Source: FEN-1191 sp036490715
Lineage (GTDB): Bacteria; Pseudomonadota; Gammaproteobacteria; Steroidobacterales; Steroidobacteraceae
DNA: 64,000 bases
Reading direction: 5' to 3'
NCBI GenBank assembly: GCA_036490715.1
Contig: DASXDL010000035.1
Coordinates: forward strand, 1-64,000
Below the pieces are notes generated by a model. It did not search any database. It was given only the letters and a program-made list of their open reading frames with translations, and was not told the DNA's origin. This document shows, piece after piece, positions 1 through 8,743 of the stretch. How positions within the stretch are numbered: position 1 is the first letter of the stretch; each line of letters begins with the position of its first letter. The translations under genes were made by a program, and so were the position numbers.

Positions 1-1254
1 GATGGTCAGCGATCGCACCAGATCGCGCTCGGCGCGTGTCAGCTGCGGATTCCAGATATCGAACAGCAGGATGATGCGCACCTGATCGCTGTCGTTCCAG
101 GCCTCGTGCTCGATGGTGTCGTCGAACACCCAGGCCTGCCCGCGTCGCCATTCCCGGGTCTGCGAGCCCACCCGAAAACCGCAGCCCGGCGGGATGATTA
201 GCGGCAGATGCACGATCGAGCGCGTGTTGGTGGTGCCGGTGTGCGGCGGCAGACGTGTGCGCGGCTGGAGCACGGAAAAATACGCTCCCGGCGCATACCG
301 TTCGATTTCGCACAGTGGCAATTGCTTGAGCACAGCCGCCGTCTTCGGGCACCTCTCGAGATGCTCGGGGATCGGAGCGCTGTCGTGCCAGAGGTGATAC
401 ACGCTCCACTGCAGTGAGTGGTTAAGTGGGCCCCACTGATCGATCGGCGCGCTGTCCGGCGCATCGATGTACGGCCGAAATTCGGCGCGCTCGGCCTGCA
501 GTACCGACAGCGCCTCCGCGGCGATGTCATCGGTAGCGGCCTCGAGCAGTGGCAACCATGGGAACAGGGTGCGCGGGAAGAACTCCAGCGCTTGCAGATA
601 CGGAAACATCACCGCCTTGGGGTGGCTGTAGTAGATCGGCCGCTTACCCAGGTAGACGTCGTGACAGCCCTGAAAGCGCTGCAGGTCCTCGGCGCCATGC
701 GAAGCCCGCGCACCGGACAGTTCCTGATCCAGGAACGCCTCCAATGCCGCAGTGCTGGCGTTGCGTACCGCACGCGCGTGGGCAAGTGCGCGCTCCAGCC
801 GCGGCCCCACTTTAGCGCCCGAATCAACGCAGTCGATTGCGGCGCTGTACAGAATCGCCGCTGCCTTCGGCCTGCCGAGCCGCTCCATCAGATCGCCCTT
901 CTGCAGCAATGCCGGCACGTAGCGCGGCTCGATGCTCAGAGCCTTCTCGAGCGCTGCTGCCTCCGCGTCCTTGTCGTCGAGCGTGCGGCAGGCGCTGGCA
1001 AGATTCAGCCACAGCACCTTGGATTGGCTGTCGGACGCGATGGCACGCTCGAACAGCTCCCGGGCGCGCACCACATCACCCACTCGGTGCATGTGGCCGC
1101 CGGCAGCGTTGAGCACCAGCGGTTGCTGCGGTGCACGCGCGAGCGCCATTTCGACCAGCTTGAGCGCTTCGGCCGGCGACTGGTTGGCGGACACCTGATT
1201 GATCGCATCCGCCAGGGCGCGCGCCTCCGGTTCGGTGATGACAGTTGCGTTCAC
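1..1254 (-). CDS. TPR / aspartyl-asparaginyl beta-hydroxylase family protein (3' end outside window)
   Basis: The reading frame is open from a GTG at 1254 to the window edge, giving 418 residues with the C-terminus missing. The first 180 or so residues are TPR-like helical repeats. The C-terminal part matches the aspartyl/asparaginyl beta-hydroxylase fold: PHTGTTNTR with His338, RRGQAWVFDDTIEHEAW with His383, and an FDIWNP strand just before the edge. In that family the two histidines bind the Fe(II) of a 2-oxoglutarate dioxygenase, and the enzymes hydroxylate Asp/Asn side chains of proteins or related substrates. The GTG was chosen because a GGGAG ribosome site lies just upstream and an ATG nearby is out of frame. 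Transcription is divergent from the protease gene at 1344. The substrate is unknown; the TPR part could recruit a protein target (inference). Confidence 0.85.
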   Translation of the reverse strand, partial: MNATVITEPEARALADAINQVSANQSPAEALKLVEMALARAPQQPLVLNAAGGHMHRVGDVVRARELFERAIASDSQSKVLWLNLASACRTLDDKDAEAAALEKALSIEPRYVPALLQKGDLMERLGRPKAAAILYSAAIDCVDSGAKVGPRLERALAHARAVRNASTAALEAFLDQELSGARASHGAEDLQRFQGCHDVYLGKRPIYYSHPKAVMFPYLQALEFFPRTLFPWLPLLEAATDDIAAEALSVLQAERAEFRPYIDAPDSAPIDQWGPLNHSLQWSVYHLWHDSAPIPEHLERCPKTAAVLKQLPLCEIERYAPGAYFSVLQPRTRLPPHTGTTNTRSIVHLPLIIPPGCGFRVGSQTREWRRGQAWVFDDTIEHEAWNDSDQVRIILLFDIWNPQLTRAERDLVRSLTI

Positions 1255-1343
1255 GGACTCCCTGTATTCATACCCGCTTATGCCCGTCGCGGACGCCCCC
1301 TCACGGCACGCCCGGCGCAGGCGCTTCGTGCTACGGTAGCCTC

Positions 1344-2429
1344 GTGCGCGGAGACACTATTCTACGCTCTGAAGTCGGGCCGACCGCAGGCATTGCCGTT
1401 TGCTGCTCGGCCCTGGTGGCGCTGAGCCTGTGTGGTCGCGTGGCTTTGGCCGGGGATACTCTGGGCGACAGTATCCCGGTATCCGCCCCCGTCAGCACCG
1501 CGCCGAGCGCGCCGGCCGACGGCGCACAAGCCACCGCCGACGACTCGGTGTTCGCGCTGCCCACCACCAAGGATCATATCGGACGCGTGCTGGTGCCGGT
1601 GACGATCAATGGCCGTGGACCGTTTCGATTCATCGTTGATACCGGCGCCAACCATTCCACCATCGCACCGCGCACGGCCCAGCTGCTAGGGCTGAGCCCG
1701 ACGCAGGAAATGCCGTTTCATGTGGATGGGATCACCGGCGACATGCAGGCGCCATTCGTCAAGGTGAATACGCTGCAGACTGGCGACTTGACCATCGACG
1801 ATGCGTCGCTGCCGGTCATCTGGGCGCCGATCATGGCCGGCGCCGACGGCATCCTCGGCGCCGCGGGCCTGACCGAGAAAAGCCTGATGATCGACTTCCA
1901 GCGCAACCGGGTCGAAATAGCGCACCACATCCCGGAATTCGACCGCGAGGATGCCGTCAAGATCCATGCGTTGCGGCTAACGCACGGCCTAATCACACTC
2001 GACATCCTGGTGGGTGGCGTGCGCACCTGCGCCATCATCGACACCGGCGCCGAGCGCACGCTCGGCAATCTTGCGCTGCGCGACGCCCTCAAGACCAAGC
2101 CCAGCGACGGCCGTATTGCGATGGTGACTTCGGTATTCGGTGCCACCCGGGAAGTGGAGCCTGGCGAGCTGCGCTACGCGCCGACCCTGGTGTTCGATGG
2201 ACTGCGCATCAGCGAGGCGGAGATTGTCTACGGCAACTTCCACATCTTCAAGGTCTGGGCGATGGATCAAAAGCCGGCGCTGATCATCGGCATGGACGTA
2301 CTCGGCACCGTCGCGTCCCTGGGCATCGACTTCAAGAACCAGGACATCTATGTCACCAGCGTGCGCAAGAGCCCGAACTCGATGGGCATGACGCCTGGCG
2401 AGCTGCACAACATGTCGATCAAACGCTAG
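1344..2429 (+). CDS. Exported retropepsin-like aspartic protease with two DTG motifs
   Basis: From the GTG at 1344 the product is 361 residues. It begins with a hydrophobic segment ending near ALAGD, which looks like a signal peptide or anchor. Two half-sites follow, FIVDTGANHST (Asp99) and AIIDTGAERT (Asp233), then the hydrophobic IIGMDVLG element typical of retropepsin-like folds. With both catalytic Asp-Thr-Gly motifs in one chain, it probably folds as a single-chain pseudo-dimer in the periplasm. An in-frame ATG at 1245 would overlap the divergent gene's start and add a non-signal-like leader, so I prefer 1344, although no strong ribosome site is visible. Natural substrates of this bacterial group are poorly known. 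A non-proteolytic role cannot be excluded. Confidence 0.8.
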   Translation: MRGDTILRSEVGPTAGIAVCCSALVALSLCGRVALAGDTLGDSIPVSAPVSTAPSAPADGAQATADDSVFALPTTKDHIGRVLVPVTINGRGPFRFIVDTGANHSTIAPRTAQLLGLSPTQEMPFHVDGITGDMQAPFVKVNTLQTGDLTIDDASLPVIWAPIMAGADGILGAAGLTEKSLMIDFQRNRVEIAHHIPEFDREDAVKIHALRLTHGLITLDILVGGVRTCAIIDTGAERTLGNLALRDALKTKPSDGRIAMVTSVFGATREVEPGELRYAPTLVFDGLRISEAEIVYGNFHIFKVWAMDQKPALIIGMDVLGTVASLGIDFKNQDIYVTSVRKSPNSMGMTPGELHNMSIKR

Positions 2430-2470
2430 AGCCCGCGCGCGGCTTAAGCCACGCCGCTTAAGGAGCAACC

Positions 2471-3130
2471 TTGTTCATAGGACACTACGGACCGGCCTTT
2501 GGTCTGAAGGGCGCCGCGCGTCCGATCCCGCTGTGGCTGCTGTTCGTCGGCGTACAGTGGCTGGACGTCTGGTGGGCGCTGCTGGTGCTGGCCGGCGTCG
2601 AAAAGCTGCGCATCGTTCCGGGTTTCACGCAAGGCAGCCCGCTCGACCTCTACTACATGCCCTACACCCACGGTCTGCCCGGCGCACTGATCCTGTCGGC
2701 ACTGTTCGGCGTGCTGGTCGCCGCCTGGCTCGGTGCGCCGCGGGGCCGCATCTTCCTGATTGCGGCAGCGGCCGCATTCTCGCACTGGCTGCTCGACCTC
2801 GTGGTACACGTGCCGGATCTGCCGCTGTACGACGATCACGCCAAGGTCGGTTTGGGTCTGTGGCGTCACGTGCGCCTAAGCGCCAGTCTTGAAATACTGC
2901 TGCTGCTGCTGGGCGCCTGGCTCTATGTGCGCCAAGTGCCGTGTCGTCGGCCGCGCGGGGATCGCTGGCTGTGGGGATTTGTGGCCTTTCTGGCCGCACT
3001 GGAAATCTATAACAGCCTGGCACCGCCGCCGCGCGAGGCGCCGGCCATGGCGGTGACGGCATTGGTGGCGTACGCGGTGCTGGCGGTGTTGGCCGCGTTA
3101 GTGGATCGCGCGCGCGGCACCACAGCCTGA
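2471..3130 (+). CDS. Multi-pass membrane protein of the FIGHYG/HSLL type, unknown function
   Basis: The 219-residue product starts at a TTG (2471) placed five bases after AAGGAG, which decides the start. It opens with MFIGHYGPAFGLK and contains YMPYTHGLPGAL and SHWLLDLVVH. These are His-rich motifs of a widespread family of inner-membrane proteins sometimes annotated as YdjM-like or metal-dependent hydrolase-like. About six hydrophobic segments are visible. No biochemical role is established for close relatives as far as I know. It lies 41 bases after the protease gene on the same strand, so it may be cotranscribed, and ends directly against the convergent TPR gene. Confidence 0.65.
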   Translation: MFIGHYGPAFGLKGAARPIPLWLLFVGVQWLDVWWALLVLAGVEKLRIVPGFTQGSPLDLYYMPYTHGLPGALILSALFGVLVAAWLGAPRGRIFLIAAAAAFSHWLLDLVVHVPDLPLYDDHAKVGLGLWRHVRLSASLEILLLLLGAWLYVRQVPCRRPRGDRWLWGFVAFLAALEIYNSLAPPPREAPAMAVTALVAYAVLAVLAALVDRARGTTA

Positions 3131-4945
3131 TCAGTTCGCGCTTGCGCTCGGCAGCGGCAACGCATCGAATGCGATGGTCAGCCGCGGCTGAGCGCCATGG
3201 ATCGGCGTGGTCCCATGCCACATGTAGGACGGGAACAGCACCAGTCGACCGGGCTGCGGTTGCAGATACCGGTCGGCGCTCACGCCGGGCACCGGGAATC
3301 GCGTCTCGCCGAATTTGAGCCAGCCGGAGCGCAGTGCGCGGTCCTCGATCTCGGCCGGAACATCGACGTAATACGCCGAGCTGATCCAGCCCAGCGGATG
3401 CAGATGGTTGACGTGGAAGCCTTCGCGCTGCAGCTGCACCGACCAGGCGCCGGCGATGAATGCGGCGCCCGCATTGCGCGCCGATAGCGGATGTTGCGGC
3501 GAGTGCCCCACGGCCTGCAGGTAATCGGCGATCGGCGCCTGAAATGCCTGCAGCACGGCGCGAATGGCCGGCTCGGTCTCGGCGATCAGATTGCGCGTGG
3601 TCTGAGTGCCATGGCGCAGACTCTGGTCGAGCGGATGGGTCACGAAGCGGTGGCGCGCCGACAGTGCGCTGCGCAGCGCGCCATTGAGCTCGGCGATCGA
3701 CGACCAGCCCGGCGGCGGCTCCAGCGTGTAGCTGCGCACCAATCGATCATAGTCGTAGAGTTCGTGATACTGGTCGCTTCCGAGCAGCCTCGCGGCGGTC
3801 GCCTCGTAGGCGATCCAGTTCTGTAGCCGCGGTTCTCGCGCCCGGCGCACGCTCAGATAGCTTTGCGCATCGCGCGCGCGGCCACGCGCCAGCAGGATCG
3901 CCACCAGCGTCTCGATGATCTCGGGGTCGTCGGGCATGAGCGCCGCGGCCTGCAGCGCCTCGGTCTCGGCCTCGGCCACACGCTCGCTCTCCTGCAACAG
4001 CTGCGCCAGCAGTGCGAGCAGCGATGGCGCCGGCCCGCGCTCGCGCAGCGCCTGACGCAGCTGCCGCTCGGCTGCATCAAACCGCCCCGCGCCTTTGAGC
4101 GCGTAGACCAGTGCCGTCTGCAGCGCCAGATCGTCGGGGCGCGCGGCGGCCGCGGCCGCCAAGTCGCGCTCGAAGGCTTGATCGCCACGCATATAGCGCA
4201 GGCGCGCAAGATTAGTCTGGGCCTCGATGTCGCCCGGACGCAGCGCAGTCGCGGCGGCAAATTCGGTCTCGGCTTGCTCCAATCGATACAGCAGGCTGAG
4301 CGTGCGGCCGCGACTGAACGCGAGCTCAAAGCCGCCGGCGCCGAGCGCGCGCGCGCGATCCAGGCTCTCGAGCGCCTCCTCGGCCCGCTCCAGACGCGAC
4401 AGCATCGTACCGAGGTTCTGGCGCGCAAAGATCTGGCGTTCATCCAGCGCCAGCGCGCCCCTATAGGCTGCCTCCGCCTCGGCGAACCGGTTCTGACGCT
4501 CAAGCACGAACGCCAGCAGCGAGCAGGCGTCGGCATCCTGCGGCCGTTGCTGCAATAGCGTGCGGGCCTCGGCCTCGGCGGCCGCCGACTGCCCCAGCTG
4601 ATCGAGTATCACGACCAGGGCGCGACGCGCAGCGTGCTCCATCGGCGCGCGCTCGAGCAGCTGCCGATAAGTCGCGGCGGCCTCGCTCGCGCGCCCGTGC
4701 CGGTGCAGCAGCTGGGCGAGATTGAACTGAAATTTAGGGTTAGCGGGCTGCAGTTGCAGACTCTGGCGCACCAGCTGCTCGCCGCCGGCGGGATCACCGG
4801 CCTGCTCGCGAATCAGGCCGAGCAGGTGCAGTGCCGCCGGCTGGCGCGGGCTCTGCGCCAGCAGCGCGCGGCAGGCGCGCTCGGCCTCGACCAGGCGGCC
4901 GCTCTGCATCAGATCGGCGATCGCGATGAGCTGCGATTGCAGCAC
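3131..4945 (-). CDS. TPR protein with C-terminal 2OG-Fe(II) oxygenase-like domain
   Basis: 604 residues from a GTG at 4945. Roughly residues 1 to 370 are TPR repeats (repeated A-x-x-L-G/A-x-x-Y/F patterns such as ALALDERQIFARQNLGTML). The last 200 residues resemble the putative 2OG-Fe(II) oxygenase family PF13759, with FHVNHLHPLGWISSAYYVDV, GWLKFG, PGRLVLFPSYMWHGT and RLTIAFD. The His residues before HPLGW and in MWHGT are likely metal ligands. The gene follows the small DUF6587 gene by 11 bases, so it may be read from the feo operon. Its stop abuts the convergent gene's stop with no visible terminator. The substrate is unknown; it is the second TPR-plus-oxygenase fusion in this corner of the window. 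Confidence 0.82.
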   Translation of the reverse strand: MLQSQLIAIADLMQSGRLVEAERACRALLAQSPRQPAALHLLGLIREQAGDPAGGEQLVRQSLQLQPANPKFQFNLAQLLHRHGRASEAAATYRQLLERAPMEHAARRALVVILDQLGQSAAAEAEARTLLQQRPQDADACSLLAFVLERQNRFAEAEAAYRGALALDERQIFARQNLGTMLSRLERAEEALESLDRARALGAGGFELAFSRGRTLSLLYRLEQAETEFAAATALRPGDIEAQTNLARLRYMRGDQAFERDLAAAAAARPDDLALQTALVYALKGAGRFDAAERQLRQALRERGPAPSLLALLAQLLQESERVAEAETEALQAAALMPDDPEIIETLVAILLARGRARDAQSYLSVRRAREPRLQNWIAYEATAARLLGSDQYHELYDYDRLVRSYTLEPPPGWSSIAELNGALRSALSARHRFVTHPLDQSLRHGTQTTRNLIAETEPAIRAVLQAFQAPIADYLQAVGHSPQHPLSARNAGAAFIAGAWSVQLQREGFHVNHLHPLGWISSAYYVDVPAEIEDRALRSGWLKFGETRFPVPGVSADRYLQPQPGRLVLFPSYMWHGTTPIHGAQPRLTIAFDALPLPSASAN

Positions 4946-4956
4946 GAAGCTTAAGT

Positions 4957-5190
4957 TCAGGTCGGCCGATGCCGCTGGCCGCCGGCGTGGGATCCGGCAT
5001 CGGCCGCCGCGCAGTTACCGCAGCCAGGGGTCGCCAGACGGGCGCGATGGCGCGCGGCCGTGCCACGCAGCAGCCCGCGCGCTGCCAGCGCATCCAGCAG
5101 ACGCTGCCGGCGGCGCATCGGCATGAATGACCAGATCACGTAGATCGCGGCGGCTGCCACTGCAACGGCGATGATTGCCTGCTGCCACAT
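4957..5190 (-). CDS. Small membrane protein of the feo operon (DUF6587-like)
   Basis: 77 residues: one N-terminal membrane segment (IIAVAVAAAAIYVIWSF), then a basic stretch and a CGNC motif in a flexible tail. Short single-pass proteins with a Cys pair are often found just after feoB in proteobacteria and annotated DUF6587. Some may play a FeoC-like accessory role, which is inference. The start has a strong AGGAGG site ten bases upstream. Only six bases separate it from the feoB stop, so it belongs to the feoAB transcript. The two cysteines could bind iron or act as a redox pair. Confidence 0.65.
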   Translation of the reverse strand: MWQQAIIAVAVAAAAIYVIWSFMPMRRRQRLLDALAARGLLRGTAARHRARLATPGCGNCAAADAGSHAGGQRHRPT

Positions 5191-5196
5191 CGACCC

Positions 5197-7083
5197 TTAG
5201 CCTCCTGCGCCCAGCAGCAGCGCGATCCGATAGGTCGCAAACGCCGCCAGGTACGCCAGCACGAACAGGTAGCCGGCCATGATCAAAGGATAGCGCCAGG
5301 AATTGGTTTCGCGTCGCACCGTCACCAGCGTCGACAGGCACTGTGGTGCAAATACGTACCAGGCCAGCAGCGACAGCGCCGTGGCCAGACTCCAGCTGTG
5401 CGCGATGATCGGCCGCAACGTGCTGCCGACATCGGCGCCCTGCGAGCCGGACAGCGCGTATACCGTGCCGAGCGCGCCCACCACGACCTCGCGCGCCGCC
5501 AACCCTGGCACCAGCGCCACACTGATCTGCCAGTTGAACCCCAGTGGCGCAAACACATGCTGCAGTCCGTTGCCGAGCATGCCGGCAAAACTGTAGCGGA
5601 TGGCCGGTCCGTCGGCGCCGGGCGGCGGCGTCGGGTAACTGGCCAGAAACCACATCAGCACCATCAGCGCCAGGATGATGGTGCCGACGCGCGACAGGAA
5701 TATCTGCGCCCGCTCCCACAGGCCGGTGGCCAGATTGCGCAGCGTCGGCCAGTGATACTCCGGCAATTCCATCAGCAGCGGGTGATAGCCCGAGCGCAGC
5801 GTCGCGCGCTTCATCACCAGCGCCACCAGCACCGCACCGACGATGCCGGCCAGATACAGCGCGAACAGCACCAGCCCCTGCAGGTTGACGGGCCCGACGC
5901 TGCGGGCCGGAATGAAGGCGCCGATGATCAGCGCATACACCGGCAGGCGTGCCGAGCAGGTCATGATCGGCGCCAGCAGGATGGTGGCCAGGCGATCACG
6001 CAGGCTCGGTATGGTCCGGGTTGCCATGATGCCGGGGATGGCGCACGAGAACGACGACAGCAGCGGGATGAACGAGCGACCCGACAGTCCGACGCCGCCC
6101 ATCAGTCGGTCGAGCAGGAACGCCGCGCGCGGCAGGTAACCGCTGTCCTCGAGCAGCAGGATGAACAGAAACAGGATCAGGATCTGCGGCAGGAACACCA
6201 GCACGCTGCCGGCGCCGGCGATCACGCCGTCGGCGATCAGGCTACGCAGGGGTCCGGGCGCCATGAGCGTCTGCACCGCCTGCGCCAGTGCGTGCACGCC
6301 GGCGTTGATCCAGGCGACCGGCGCCTGTGCCCAGCTGAAGACCGCCTGAAAGATCAGAAACAGCAGCGCCGCCAGCAAGGTCGGTCCGAGCAGCGGATGC
6401 ATCACGATCGCATCCAGCCGCGCCAGCGCCCGATCGCGCAGCGGCTCGACGTAGTGCGCGGCGCCCAGAATGGCGCGCGCCTGGCGCTGCGTGGCCGCGA
6501 GCTGCTCGTGCGAGTAGACCGGCACGCTGAAGGCGGCCCGCGCCGGCGCCGCCGGCAGCTGATCCAGCGCCGCGACCAGGCTGCGCTCACCGCCGGACCG
6601 CACCGCCACCGTGCGCACCACCGGCACGCCCAGTTCGCGCGACAGTGCCGCGCAATCCAGCTGATAGCCGCGTCGGTCGGCCAGATCACTCATGTTGAGC
6701 GCCACCACCATCGGCATCCCGAGGCGGCTGAGTTCCAGTGCCAGTCGCAGCGACAGGCGCAGGTGCGTGGCATCCAGTACACAGATGATCGCTTCCGGCG
6801 GCGACTCGCCCTGCAGCCGTCCGGTGACCGCATCGCGCGTGATCGCCTCATCCAGTGTGGTCGGCACCAGGCTGTAGGCGCCGGGCAGATCCAGCACGCG
6901 ATACAGGCAGTCGTGGCGCGCGCCGAGGAACGCGCCTTCCTTGCGCTCAACCGTCACACCGGGGTAGTTGGCGACCTTTTGACGACTGCCGGTCAGGCGA
7001 TTGAACAGCGCGGTCTTGCCGCAATTCGGGGCTCCCACCAGCGCGACCCGGCGGGTCTGCAGATCGGGAGTCGAACGGGTCAC
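5197..7083 (-). CDS. feoB: Ferrous iron transporter FeoB
   Basis: 628 residues. The N-terminal G domain has G1 GAPNCGKT (17-24), G2 around Thr44 in ANYPGVTVE, G3 DLPGAY (65-70) and G4 LNMSD. The membrane domain follows with the two gate regions characteristic of FeoB, LLSSFSCAIPGIMATR and VPGLAAREVVVGALGT. FeoB imports Fe(II) across the inner membrane with GTP hydrolysis in its cytoplasmic domain. It is shorter than the roughly 770-residue E. coli protein, mainly at the C-terminus, which is common. The start is a GTG whose GTGA overlaps the feoA stop, indicating translational coupling. Motifs are intact, so it should be functional. Confidence 0.97.
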   Translation of the reverse strand: MTRSTPDLQTRRVALVGAPNCGKTALFNRLTGSRQKVANYPGVTVERKEGAFLGARHDCLYRVLDLPGAYSLVPTTLDEAITRDAVTGRLQGESPPEAIICVLDATHLRLSLRLALELSRLGMPMVVALNMSDLADRRGYQLDCAALSRELGVPVVRTVAVRSGGERSLVAALDQLPAAPARAAFSVPVYSHEQLAATQRQARAILGAAHYVEPLRDRALARLDAIVMHPLLGPTLLAALLFLIFQAVFSWAQAPVAWINAGVHALAQAVQTLMAPGPLRSLIADGVIAGAGSVLVFLPQILILFLFILLLEDSGYLPRAAFLLDRLMGGVGLSGRSFIPLLSSFSCAIPGIMATRTIPSLRDRLATILLAPIMTCSARLPVYALIIGAFIPARSVGPVNLQGLVLFALYLAGIVGAVLVALVMKRATLRSGYHPLLMELPEYHWPTLRNLATGLWERAQIFLSRVGTIILALMVLMWFLASYPTPPPGADGPAIRYSFAGMLGNGLQHVFAPLGFNWQISVALVPGLAAREVVVGALGTVYALSGSQGADVGSTLRPIIAHSWSLATALSLLAWYVFAPQCLSTLVTVRRETNSWRYPLIMAGYLFVLAYLAAFATYRIALLLGAGG

Positions 7084-7412
7084 GCGGGCAGCGCCAGCCT
7101 GACCATCACCGCCTGTGCTTCACGCCGTCGCAGCGCGAAGATTGAGCCGCCGATGCGCACCGCGATCGGATCACCGCCCGGGCGTTGCTCTTCTATGATT
7201 TCAATGGGCTCACCCGGTACGAAACCGAGTTCCATCAGACGGCGCACGATCCCCTCATCGGCGCTGTCGAGCGCCCCGCTGACCGCGCTCGAGTGATCGA
7301 TCGCGCTGACGGTGCCGCGGGCGCCCTTGTGCAAACTGCCGAGCGAGCAGCTGCCCTCGCCCGGTGTTTCGACCACCGGCGCAGCCTCATGCCAGGCTCG
7401 ACACGAATCCAT
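7080..7412 (-). CDS. feoA: Ferrous iron transport protein FeoA
   Basis: 110 residues with a C-terminal SH3-like FeoA domain: RRLMELGFVPGEPIEII, GGDPIAVRIGGSIFALRRREA. The first 30 or so residues, including WHEAAPVV, form an extension not typical of short FeoA proteins, so a later start is possible. FeoA is a small cytoplasmic partner needed for FeoB function. It is the first gene of feoA-feoB-DUF6587, has a Fur-box-like sequence 31 bases upstream, and overlaps feoB by four bases. Confidence 0.93.
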   Translation of the reverse strand: MDSCRAWHEAAPVVETPGEGSCSLGSLHKGARGTVSAIDHSSAVSGALDSADEGIVRRLMELGFVPGEPIEIIEEQRPGGDPIAVRIGGSIFALRRREAQAVMVRLALPA

Positions 7413-7442
7413 GCAACGATCCTAGGGCTCGCTTTAAAGCCA

Positions 7443-7462
7443 AATGCGAATTAGTCGCAATT
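7443..7462 (-). promoter_or_regulatory. Putative Fur box upstream of feoA
   Basis: AATGCGAATTAGTCGCAATT is an imperfect palindrome close to Fur sites of the AATGCGAATNATTCGCATT kind seen in gammaproteobacteria. It lies 31 bases upstream of the feoA start, where repression by Fe-Fur would be expected. Identification is by eye only. Confidence 0.5.
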
Positions 7463-7517
7463 GCATCAAAGCATAGCGCAGCCCCACTCGGCGCGCCACT
7501 GCGCCCGTCGTGCCGGT

Positions 7518-7979
7518 TTATGTCGCGCCGGCAGCCGGCAGCGGCGGCCCAAAGCGACGCCGCAGCCAATGATCGACCGAGAGCGCACCCGGGCCCCGGC
7601 ACAGCAGCACCAGCAGCATGGCGGCCCATTGAATGTGCGTCGGCCAGGCCTGCGGGTACACGAACACCTCGATAATCGTGGTCATGCCCAGCAGCACCAG
7701 GGCCGCCGGCCGGGTCAGAAACCCAAGCACCAGCAGCACCGGGGTGCTCAGTTCGATGCTGGCACCCACGTGCGCCGCCAAATCCGGCGGCAGCAGCGGC
7801 AGCTTGTACTCATCCTGAAACAGCTGCAGGGTCGCATTCCAGTCGGCGATCTTGGTGGTGCCCGACTGCCAGAAGACCGTGGCCACCGCGGCGCGCAGCG
7901 GCAGCGCCAGCACACTGTAGGGCACGCGCTCCAGCCATGTGACCGCGCGCGCGATTGCTGCCAACCCGCGGCTGCTCAT
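7518..7979 (-). CDS. bufD: DoxX family membrane protein of the bufferin operon
   Basis: 153 residues, four membrane segments, with DoxX features: ALPLRAAVATVFWQSGTTKI, a P-P-D-L-A-A-H-V-G loop and ELSTPVLLVLGFLTRPAAL. DoxX proteins are small inner-membrane proteins of uncertain biochemistry. They are regular members of bufferin operons, where they probably help metal or redox handling at the membrane (inference). Its ATG overlaps the bufC stop as ATGA, so the two are translationally coupled. It is last in bufA-bufB-bufC-bufD, and feoA starts about 105 bases further on the same strand. Confidence 0.87.
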   Translation of the reverse strand: MSSRGLAAIARAVTWLERVPYSVLALPLRAAVATVFWQSGTTKIADWNATLQLFQDEYKLPLLPPDLAAHVGASIELSTPVLLVLGFLTRPAALVLLGMTTIIEVFVYPQAWPTHIQWAAMLLVLLCRGPGALSVDHWLRRRFGPPLPAAGAT

Positions 7980-8743
7980 ACTGGCGTCGCTCCATCGGCG
8001 GCACTGGCCACCTGAAAATCAACCAGCCTGCCCTCACGTAGATGCTGTGCGAGCCAGGCCTGGGACTTGACCTCCGAGGCAGGCTCGATCGCCGCATGTA
8101 AAGGGCCGCCGCTGAATAGACGCGCGGAGAATTCAAACGCCGCTGCGTCCAGTCGCCGCACCTGCACGCCACCGGCATCGCGTCCAACCAGCAGCCGCAC
8201 CGGGCCGCAGCCAAGATCGATTGCCGCCATCGCCGCATCGTTCTGATCCAGCACCGCGCGCCAGATGGCGTCGGCAGGAAATCCAAGCTGCAGCAGGCTG
8301 ACGCTCGGGTGCACGCTGAAGCACACCCGCGCCAACGACGACTCATCCAACGCGCGCAAGCGCGCCAGGGACAACGCGGCCCTGTCGGGTGCGTGCAGCG
8401 CGCGATTGACCGTGAACTCCAGGCGCGCGACGTCGGCCAGATAAGGGACAGCGGCGGCCGGTGAAAACTTAAACAGAAAGTCCGCAAACTCGCCGCCGTA
8501 ATCGTTCAGGTAGGCGCTGGCGGGCGCATGATTGGGTATGAAGGCGCGCGCTGCGCCGTCGAAGAATTCCGCGCCTACCAGACGTTCGACCGCTGGAAAC
8601 GACAGCCGCAGGGCGTTCACCAGGGTGCTGGTGGCAGTCTCGCGGTAGATCTCAAAGCCGCTCGCGCTCTCGCCATCGAGCCGCGCTGATGCGCTCAGCA
8701 ACTGCGCGCTAAAGGCGCGCTGCAGCTCAAGCAGCCCGGGCAT
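7976..8743 (-). CDS. bufC: DUF2063 (HvfC/BufC) family RiPP maturation partner
   Basis: 255 residues. The N-terminal 90 or so form the DUF2063 domain: LLELQRAFSAQLL, FEIYRETATSTLVNALRLSF and ERLVGAEFFDGAARAFI. A divergent C-terminal domain with LRALDESSLARVCF follows. Proteins of this family accompany the DUF692 maturase and are thought to recognise or present the precursor peptide. The start overlaps the bufB stop by 17 bases and the end overlaps bufD, so the operon is tightly coupled. Confidence 0.88.
   Translation of the reverse strand: MPGLLELQRAFSAQLLSASARLDGESASGFEIYRETATSTLVNALRLSFPAVERLVGAEFFDGAARAFIPNHAPASAYLNDYGGEFADFLFKFSPAAAVPYLADVARLEFTVNRALHAPDRAALSLARLRALDESSLARVCFSVHPSVSLLQLGFPADAIWRAVLDQNDAAMAAIDLGCGPVRLLVGRDAGGVQVRRLDAAAFEFSARLFSGGPLHAAIEPASEVKSQAWLAQHLREGRLVDFQVASAADGATPV

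Noticed and set aside
1245..1343. ATG at 1245 as the start of the protease
   Set aside because: It would overlap the divergent hydroxylase start and place 33 non-signal residues before the signal peptide.
5398..7296. 632-codon plus-strand frame over feoB
   Set aside because: It is a shadow of feoB and feoA: Arg/Gln/His-rich, low-complexity, with no domain.
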